NCBI GenBank assembly: GCA_022113835.1 | Contig: JAILWY010000009.1 | Location: 18,452,001-18,516,000 of the forward strand | DNA: 64,000 bases | Direction of reading: 5' to 3' | Source of the DNA: Atopsyche davidsoni | Taxonomy: Eukaryota; Arthropoda; Insecta; Trichoptera; Hydrobiosidae | Shown: positions 55,594 through 64,000 of the stretch, piece after piece | Layout of the letters: every line of letters begins with the position of its first letter | Position numbering within the stretch: the first letter of the stretch is position 1 | Program-made: the position numbers and the translations under genes | Notes under the pieces: model-generated | Told to the model about the DNA's origin: nothing | The model's input: only the letters and a program-made list of their open reading frames with translations | The model's database searches: none

Positions 55594-58500
55594 ATGAGGG
55601 CCAGCAGGTTACTTATCCAAGGCTCCAAGTCAACAAAAGCACAGATTTGTTCAATTCAGCCAAGGTATAGATATTTATTCTATTTTTTTATATTTATTTG
55701 TAAGCGCACGTGGCCATTGCTTGCGTATAACACTTATTATTTAGGTCGAGTACAATGTAAGCATGATTAATTATAACATTAATCAGAATCATTTTAAATA
55801 CTATATATAAGTCTTATGTAAAATTAGACTCTTTCAAATACCGATGATTTCTTAATGTGTGTTATGTTTATTTTATCAATAATTCATTATTTTTTTAGAT
55901 GTTTTTCGACAACTCCCAAAAGGCTATCAAACGATGTACCACAAAAAGAAAATATGTCATTCACTATGAACTTATTTCGTGGACAATTGCAGGCAGCACA
56001 AGTATTCCCCTATCCTGATGTTCTCAATGAGGACCAAAGGGAAACACTGTCTGCTATCATCGATCCAACTGAAAAGTTCTTCGCTGTAAGTTTTGATCGT
56101 TTTGAAATTTTTTTATTATCTGATATTCCATTTACTACTTTAATTTAACTCGCATCTCTAAAGATAATTTCAATACAAGTACAATAATTGTCAATTAAAT
56201 AGTGGAGGTATGTATTTTTATAAATAGATTTTACAATTAATAAAAGTAAGCTAGGCAACGGGGTGCTTATCAATAGATATCCCAATAATAATTTATATGA
56301 CCATATGGTATTAGATATTATCAATTAATTGATTTATTTATTTTGCGAGTCAAAGTTTTTTTTAATACCTCATAAATTCCCATTTTAGATATAAAAGGTT
56401 TGAGTATTTTCTTAAAACTACTTGAATAGCCCTGACATAAAATCAAAAAGTAGTTAGAATCATAAACAATTTTTTTCAATTGAATCTAACAATTGCTCCT
56501 GGCAGGAAGTCAACGACCCGGCGAAAAATGATGATAATGCAGCAATCGATGATGTTACCATGAAAGGTCTCTGGGATCTAGGCGCTTTTGGCATGCAAGT
56601 ACCGACGGATCTGGGAGGCATCGGCCTTTCCAACACTCAATATGCACGCATGGTAGAAATTGTTGGAGAAAATGATCTCGGTGTTGGCATTACGCTAGGA
56701 GCTCATCAGTCTATTGGTTTCAAAGGAATCCTCTTGTTTGGAACTCCTGAACAAAAGAACAAATATCTTCCCCGAGTCACCAGTAGTCAGATGGCTGCTT
56801 TTTGTTTGACAGAACCTTCATCCGGATCTGATGCCAGCTCTATCAAGTTAGTAGTCTTTTCATCTAGATAAGGGGTCTCTTTTGTAATGAGCTTTATAAT
56901 TATCATTTGCACATTTCAATTTTAATAAATTTGACAAAATACTATTCAATAAACTCTACTTATAATTTGTTATCTAAAATTTTCACTGTTTTACATCATA
57001 ATTAATATTATTTAATTATTTTTTACTAAATTTTCGTATATATGTTACATTTTTAGATCTCGAGCTATTCTGTCTCCTGATGGAAAACATTTTATTTTAA
57101 ATGGTTCTAAAATTTGGATCAGTAATGGAGGTACTGCAGAAGTAATGACTGTTTTTGCTCAAACTCCAGTAGAAAAAAATGGCAAAACAGTAGATAAAGT
57201 GAGCTACCCCTATAATTTTTGTTTATTACTTTTACTGTATTTTTGTACCAATCAATTTTGAAAATTTAATTGGCATTTTCTTGCTGATTCTGTTTATGAA
57301 GATGCCGATCTTATTGACACAATTTATTTCTATGAAAGCAATAATAAAAGTAACATGAGTGTGTTTTATTAAAAATAATGTTTATTGTATGGTTTCTTTT
57401 GTCACTAGGTGACTGCGTTCATTGTGGAAAGATCTTTTGGTGGCGTTACCAATGGACCTCCTGAAAAAAAAATGGGAATAAAATGCTCAAACACTGCTGA
57501 AGTTTACTATGAAGATGTCAAGATACCCATTGAAAATGTTTTGGGTGGAGTTGGTAATGGATTCAAAGTATGTTCCTGGTTCAACATTTTTAATACTCAA
57601 TCCCAATGAGCTTAGGGTTTCACTGTCAAAACTAGAATCAAGATTTAAAATTTTCATGAGCCAACTGTTTCTTGGATGCTATTACTATAAATAAAATATT
57701 GAAATTTTGATATTTCTGTAAAACTTCAAAGAAATTCAGTTTATTTTAATCCATAGAAAGTAGATAATATTGAAATATGTAATTACATGAAATTTCAGGT
57801 AGCTATGAACATCTTGAACAACGGTCGGTTTGGTATGGCAGCTGCATTGTCAGGAACCATGCGCGCCTGCATCAAGAAGGCTACAGAGCATGCCACAACA
57901 CGCACACAGTTTGGTCATCGCATTGATAACTATGGAACGATCCAGGAGAAGCTGGCTCGCATGCAAATTCTGCATTACATCACTGAGTCTCTTGCTTACA
58001 TGATATCTTCAAATATGGACTCAGGATCAACCGACTATCATCTTGAAGCAGCTATTTCAAAAGTACTACCCCCATGAAAATAAATATTTAGTATTTATAT
58101 AAATCTTAAGCACAAAATAAATCTTTAATTTCAGCACAAATAAAATACTTTAGTGATTTTTCCACATGTTAATTTTTTATTTTATTTAAAATATTAAAAT
58201 GGAATTCCACCTAGTACTCTCTGTCAAAAATATTGATTTTTAATTTCTCATCAATTTTCTAAAAACATATATTTGCATACCTTGCTAATTTTTATTTAGT
58301 TAAGTAAATAATAGTATACAAATATAATAAAATCACTTTAGTTTAACTGTTGTGTTCAAACAGATAATAAAATTGAAATATTTTCTTCCAGGTATTTGCT
58401 AGTGATTCCGCTTGGTGGGTTTGTGATGAATCAATTCAGGTGTTGGCCGGAATGGGCTTCATGAAGTCCACAGGATTGGAGAAGGTCCTGCGTGACCTGC

Positions 58501-60512
58501 GTATTTTCCGCATTTTTGAAGGAACCAATGATATTCTGAGACTTTTCGTTGCACTAACAGGCAAGCTTTTTTTATAATCAATTCATTAAGGCGAAGCTCA
58601 AATAAAAGGTGAGAGCGTTCTGAGAAATCGATTGCCAGGAGCCGGTAATGTACAGCTCTAATTTTGACAAATAATAAAAAGTACTTTGGACCTCGCGCGG
58701 CCACCCGGTCCACACACAGCCACGCTCCGCCCCAGACCCACGTGCGACCAGCCTGCGCCGCTTGACTGCCCTGCTTCTCATCTATCGCGTGTCACGTTTC
58801 ACCGCGTGAACTTGCCGAAACCTTTACTAACTAAATGCGCTGCCTGTCAATGGCCTCAGGGTTGCCTCCGTCGGATCTGAGTACGGATTGTTTTTTCTAA
58901 ATGGAATCGTTTTTCAGACTGATACGACATAAAATTATCAATAAATAATTACTTAATTATGAGTACATATTATAAACTGTATTATTAATTAGAAAAAACA
59001 AATGATATGACAGAAAATAATCCATATAAAATCTAGTGAACTTATCTAAAATGCTTTCTTTCCAAAACCTGTCATCCCGAGTATATATATATATATATCT
59101 CAATATCAGTATAATATATATATATCTCAATATCAGTATAATATATATATATATATATCTCAATATCAGTATTATATATATATATATGCATATGCATGGC
59201 CAGCTAACAATCTCAATAGATTACTTTCTTGTGTTATTGTCTTGTATTCCATTTACAACTAATTCTGATATCAAAAAAACATTTTAAAACGTTACAAATA
59301 AAACATGTTGATTTGCGCCCCTGCCTTCCGTCAGAGTGTGCGAAACTCTAGCCGACCTAGATGTGATGGATTGTCAAATACCGTAGAAAAACATTATTTT
59401 GAAACAAATACATGTATTTTAAAGACTTTTTTAATATCGGGAGCGACTGCAAGGAGCATTCGCTCGGGGCCAGGGTCCACTCTGATCTGCCGAACGCAGC
59501 CTTCTAACCTTAACCGATAATAGCCTTAACAATTTTTATATTTCTTATTCTTTTATTTTTCTAATATGAGATGACATAATTTGAACAAAATTATTAATAA
59601 AATAAAACTTTATAAAGTTGTATTTTACTCCTAGGTATCCAGTATGCCGGAGCCCACCTCAGAGAGCTGCAGAAAGCTTTCAAAAACCCAACAGCTAACC
59701 TGGGATTGATATTCTCTGAAGCTGGAAGACGAGCAATTCGCACTGCCGGCTTCTCCAGTGGGCCTTCCATGAGCCATCTCGTGGCACCTGACCTTGAACC
59801 CTATGCGCAAATGGCATCAACGGTAGTTCTTTATCAGATTTAAAATATTCTTTTATTTCTTTAAGTAGCTGCAGTTATTTTATTTTGAGATGTTAGTACG
59901 CACAGGTTATCAAAATTATCATTGTATATTTAGATATCCAAGCTCAGACAATTTGAAATGAGTAACAGGCACATAAATGAAATAAATACATTTTTCAAAA
60001 TATAAATACTTAAATATTCTTGTTTCAGAGTGTGGACTCCTTCGGTCAAGCTATCGAAACTGTACTCATCAAGTATGGTAAAGGCATAGTGGAAGAACAG
60101 TTTGTCCTCAACAGGCTGGCACAAGCGGCCATCGACAGCTACACCATGGCTGTCATCTTATCACGCTCCACCCGTGCTTACAACCTCGGTCTTCCCACAG
60201 CTGACCACGAGATTCTGATGACTCAAGTTTGGTGTGTCGAGGTACAGTATTCTTCACATAAAATTTATACATTGAAACTAAAAATATTTTTCATTCTAAG
60301 AAAACTATAATGTATCTTCAACCAAATATGTATTGGAAAAATCTTTGTAATTAATATTTTAAAACTATTTGTAGGCATCTGAACGAATTAGGAAGAATCT
60401 TAGCGACATCTCTTCAGGAACACACCTTGACTTATACACTAAGATGGCTTCCATATCCAAAAATACCTGTGAGAAGGGAGGAGTGGTGCAAGTCAACCCA
60501 CTCAACTTGTAA
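55594..60512 (+). CDS. ACADVL: Very-long-chain acyl-CoA dehydrogenase, mitochondrial
   Basis: Ten exons: 55594-55664, 55899-56085, 56506-56846, 57057-57198, 57409-57567, 57799-58062, 58392-58560, 59635-59822, 60029-60241 and 60375-60512, giving 623 residues (human 655). The N-terminus [17 protein letters not shown] is Arg/Lys/Ser-rich, as in a mitochondrial presequence. Acyl-CoA dehydrogenase blocks follow: [16 protein letters not shown] (FAD/substrate loop), [43 protein letters not shown] and RTQFGHRI. The catalytic Glu is E431 in [14 protein letters not shown]. The extra C-terminal domain (exons 8-10) that binds VLCAD/ACAD9 dimers to the inner membrane is present. The enzyme starts beta-oxidation of long-chain acyl-CoAs, passing electrons to ETF. 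Intron 7 has a GC donor (acag|gcaagc). ACAD9 is the alternative, but the sequence fits VLCAD better. Confidence 0.95.
58136..58240 (+). mobile_element. Foldback MITE-like repeat, centre deleted (ACADVL intron 6)
   Basis: The outer left arm (aataaaatactttagtgatt, tttccacatgttaattttt) runs straight into the outer right arm and tail (attttatttaaaatattaaa, atggaattccacctagtact, ctgtcaaaaatattgatttt). The whole hairpin core is missing. Confidence 0.8.
59082..59186. repeat. Triplicated TA-microsatellite unit with aatatcagtat word
   Basis: Three tandem units of about 30-36 bases each consist of a TA run followed by ctcaatatcagtataatata or the same word ending in attatata. The same junction is seen once at 41119-41157. 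It lies in ACADVL intron 7. Confidence 0.85.
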
Positions 60513-62732
60513 AATTCTAGTAATTAAGACATTGTATGCGGGGCGCACCTTAAGGCGCTTTTTGTGGACTGGTACTAGAGCGCGGGTCGCATATAAATGT
60601 GTTTTTGATGTCTATGGCGGTAGAATGCGGGTCGCTTCAATTGCCTTGAAAAAAAAAATCTATGTTCGAAAGTAGAATTTATGTCCACAGAACTGTGAAT
60701 AGTACAATTATAAGTAATACAAAAAAAGAAATATAAAAATCAAATGAGTATTTTCCAAGTTATCGCAATTTACCCAAATGTTTAATTTCACGCGAAAAAC
60801 GCCCGCTCCACGCATAGTTCCGCGTGCAAATCGCCCGCATACAATGTGTTATGTATTTTTCCTAAGGCATGTGCTTCCAAGATTTATCTGTCTAATGCAA
60901 ATACTTTGTAGCGTTGATGTTTTAATCTGCAAGTATTTTTGACTGAGATTTGATGGCCACAGCTTTAGAATGCCATAAATTATCTTGAAATTTTGGATTC
61001 ATCATATTGGTTTTTTTTTTTTAATATTTTTGATGCATATAATCCATTTTGTAAAAATGAAATTCATTGTTTGATAGTAACACTATTTTGGCTGCATTAC
61101 ATTGTTACATTTTTATATATACCTATTTTTTTCTTTAAAATTAAAACTTAAAAAATGCAGAGCCAAAAAGTTGGTCTAAAAAAAATCCAATTATTAAAAG
61201 AAGAAGTAGGTTATTTTATTTATATTGAAAAAAATTACCATTGATATTATAAATTATATAATATTCATTGGACTTCATTCTGAGAAGCGTGAGCAGCTAT
61301 CTAGTGGAATAAGAACTGACAATTTATATGCTCATCTTTATCTGAAAACATTTTACTTCAAATTATTTATTTTTAAATTCAATTTATTTAGATGCGCTCG
61401 TGTTTGTTAAAATACATATTTATACCATATACATTCAATTTTATTTTTTTAGGTAATTATTTATTTGCTTCAGATTTTTTTACCTTTGAGCATTGTTATG
61501 ACTATTAAATAAGCACAATTTTATGATTATTTTAAATATAATTAAGATTTTACTAAAATATTGTGAATGCAAGACTCTCAACATCACTCCTGTTAAGCTA
61601 ATTATTGCAGGACTTTTTGTACTGTTTCCTTTAATAAATACAGCAAACTCTCAATTTACCATAATAGAATATGAAAAATCCTAGTCCCTTGAAACGCTAT
61701 GAAAAAATATCAAGAATAAGATTGTCATATTCCACAAGTGAAATATAGCAACAATATTGTAAAAACAATCCGTTTCTATTGTATCAGTGTTTTTTTTTTA
61801 AATTGATAAATAGAGCATTGATTGTAGTTAAAAATGGAAAAATAATACTAAATATCTTGTTTTCAAGATATCATTCAACTTTCAAGCTATTTTTCATTTA
61901 TGTAAACAAATGTTATGTGTAAATAAATATATATTTTTATAAATTGAATAATAAGTGTTTTTCTTTAATTTATTTTAACTGGGTTTTCAGTATAATATAA
62001 CACTACCTAACTCCAAACATGTTACAAATATAAAAGTTAACAAGAATTTTTTGGGAATCTTAATTTTTATTATAATAATTATAAAAAAATATACCAATAC
62101 TTTTGAACTTTGTTCAGTATTTTTACATTATATGCATTAACACAAATACTTTTCTTGTTTTTCCCATTATTGTAAACATAAAATACAAACAGTAAGAGAT
62201 CAATGTAAACTCAGTTGACTAATTCTTAAACACGAAGATTCTAAGATAAAATTAGAATTTATCTATCTAAAACGGTTAGACAAAAAACTAAATGGTTAAT
62301 TTTATTTGACAAAAAAATTGACATGCGCTATTTAGTTAAAGTATTATAATAATTATAATCTTATTGAGATGGAAGAAAAAATTTTCAAAGACTAAAATGC
62401 ACTATCATCTACTGAAAATATTTAATAACAATTATAAAAATTGTAATTACATGTTTTGCATATTCAAAATATATTAGTTTATATTTTATAAAAAAGAAAT
62501 TAATATAATAAATAGTTATAAATATCACATGATATGTTATTTCATATTTAACACAAATCCAAGTTCACACATATTGTTACACACTCGGCAAATCAAATAT
62601 GGAGTACATGAGAATTGCAAAGTACAGGTTGGTTATATGTTAATTCCTTTTGAACAGAGATATAATATTTTATGCATTTAATAAATTAGATATATTAAGT
62701 TTATTTACATGTTAAGAATGACTAATCAATAT
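60513..62732. other. Convergent spacer: ACADVL 3' UTR and LCMT1 3' UTR
   Basis: Contains an inverted-repeat element (60529-60847) starting 17 bases after the ACADVL stop, then AT-rich DNA with several AATAAA-like signals. No additional exon was recognised. Confidence 0.5.
60529..60847. mobile_element. MITE-like inverted-repeat element in the ACADVL 3' UTR
   Basis: The left end acattgtatgcggggcgc is mirrored at the right end by cgcccgcatacaatgt. Inner CpG-rich words (gagcgcgggtcgc, gaatgcgggtcgctt) are related to the opposite side (aacgcccgctccacgcat). It is about 320 bp with no coding capacity. I could not find a clear target duplication, so the superfamily is unknown. Confidence 0.65.
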
Positions 62733-63683
62733 TTAACTATCAAGAGTTATTTTTCTTAATGATTCTCCTTGTGTAGCAAGGACAATACAATAATGTTGAA
62801 AAAGTTGAGTCAAAAGCTCTCCTTCGTCCAACATCTCCAAAGCTTCCACACGCTGGCGATCACTCACAGGAAGAGCTTTCCACACAACCTCCATGTCCCA
62901 GGAATGAGCTGAACTCCAACCGGCAGATAAAAATCTGAAAATGTCATATATTAAATTTTAACTTAAGTGACTGTACATTTTTGATTTGATACGTTTTCAT
63001 GAAGATAGACAAACCTTTGATTTTGTGTTTCTAATGTGGCACAAAACTCCGCTCCAGCCAATGGACATCCACGAGCACTCAAGTTACTGAGCATGACGTC
63101 CCCAAACTTGTCTCTCAAGTTAACTTGCTCATAGCTGATAAGCATCGAGTTAGGGAATTGTGTCGAGAGCCAAGATAATAATTGTTGACAGGGTTCCGGT
63201 TTTAGATATACCAGAACACATTCGGCCAAAAATAATGTTGGTAGATTGTAATGTGTTCCAGTGCGTTCAATTTTTCTTTGCACTTCAGATAAACAACGAA
63301 GATCACAACCCATTAAATGATAGCCGTCAGCATGGAGATCTCCTTCACGTATTATTACTTCACCATCTATAACAGCAAAGTTTATTTTAATCATAGTGCT
63401 TCAATAGATATATAGTTTGTATTAGATATAAAATATCAAAAATAATATTATACATATAAAATATTTTGTCATAAATAATCATCCTTGTAATAAACCCACC
63501 TTCAGCGTGGATCTTTTCAAGCAATACTTTATTTTTCTTTATAGCCAAGCATTTTCTGGCTGTCACACTAGGAAAGTCCATTTCTACGAAATTGCTGACT
63601 ACTTGATTTAAATCATGTAGCCTCCAATAAAGTGTATCGAAACCGCAACCTAAATTTACGATCTGACATTGACTTCCTGTTTC
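62733..63683 (-). CDS. LCMT1: Leucine carboxyl methyltransferase 1, 3' part (5' end outside window)
   Basis: Three minus-strand exons in the window, 63683-63500, 63366-63015 and 62934-62733 (TAA), join in phase. The first carries the SAM-binding glycine motif (CQIVNLGCGFDTLYWRL) and FVEMDFPSV. The second carries GCDLRCLSEV, LPTLFLAECVLVYLKPE (motif at the methyl-transfer site), SYEQVNLRDKFG and CPLAGAEFC. The third carries SAHSWDMEVVWKALP, LDEGELLTQLFQHYC and ends in LDS. This is the LCMT1 family, which methylates the C-terminal Leu of the PP2A catalytic subunit and so controls B-subunit binding. About 80-90 N-terminal residues are missing because upstream exons lie right of 64,000. A foldback repeat sits in the intron at the edge. 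Confidence 0.95.
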
Positions 63684-63749
63684 CTGGAAATTATAATAAA
63701 TGCGATGCATTGTTTCTAAGCATTCGATTGATTAATGTATATTTAATAT

Positions 63750-63972
63750 ATTAAATAATAAGTAAAATACTTGAGTGATTTTTCAACATATAGATTTTTA
63801 TTCATAACCGGTTTCGGCATTATGAAACACTCTGATAATGCCAATGTGGAAAGTTGGGGAAACCGTTTACCAATAAAAATCTATATGTGGACAAATCACT
63901 CAAGTATTTTACTTATTATTTAAAATATTAAAATGGAATTCCACCAAGTACTCTGTCAAAAATATTGAATTT
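63750..63972 (+). mobile_element. Foldback MITE-like repeat, copy H (LCMT1 intron)
   Basis: Outer arms agtaaaatacttgagtgatt and aatcactcaagtattttact; middle arms catatagatttttattcata and aataaaaatctatatgtgga; inner stem cggcattatgaaac.../ataatgccaatg with partial loss. The tail aaaatggaattccaccaagt, then ctgtcaaaaatattgaattt, matches copy F. Confidence 0.85.
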
Positions 63973-64000
63973 CTAATGTATATTGAATTGTACACGACAG

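Overview
This is an AT-rich animal nuclear window with spliced genes, GT-AG introns, long (TA)n microsatellites, a decayed mariner, hAT-type MITEs and foldback repeats. The gene set (a GPR158-like receptor, ABHD1/3, ZNF706, CCDC124, MIC19, ASPH, NKAIN, VLCAD, LCMT1) is that of a bilaterian. Gene structures and repeats look insect-like, most probably lepidopteran. That assignment is an inference from style and has not been tested by a search. All exon joins were read by eye from splice sites and checked for phase continuity.

Layout. 1-14.3 kb is gene-poor: a broken mariner at 133-1200, microsatellites, minisatellites, a duplicated ~340 bp segment and a foldback MITE. 14,288-18,909 (+) holds the last four exons of a GPR158/CG31760-type orphan class C GPCR. 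21,601-24,010 (-) is a beta-1,3-galactosyltransferase-like type II membrane enzyme, facing away from 25,073-29,847 (+), an ABHD1/3-type alpha/beta hydrolase with all seven coding exons. Then come three minus-strand genes: ZNF706 (30,769-31,383), CCDC124 (34,223-35,491) and the MICOS subunit MIC19/CHCHD3 (37,257-39,270).

39,975-50,178 (+) is a complete ASPH gene (aspartyl/asparaginyl beta-hydroxylase) with a very acidic exon and an extra, phase-compatible exon encoding a second hydrophobic helix. 52,068-54,251 (-) is NKAIN with a long basic cytoplasmic tail. 55,594-60,512 (+) is mitochondrial very-long-chain acyl-CoA dehydrogenase, with one GC-AG intron. 62,733-63,683 (-) is the 3' part of LCMT1, which runs off the right edge.

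The genes are independent housekeeping and membrane functions, not an operon-like system. Three divergent pairs (B3GalT-like/ABHD, MIC19/ASPH, NKAIN/VLCAD) share 0.7-1.3 kb spacers that probably hold their promoters. I found no clear new multi-gene system. The observations most worth checking are the ASPH hydrophobic exon, which could flip or truncate the enzyme, and a foldback repeat family with at least nine full or partial copies here.
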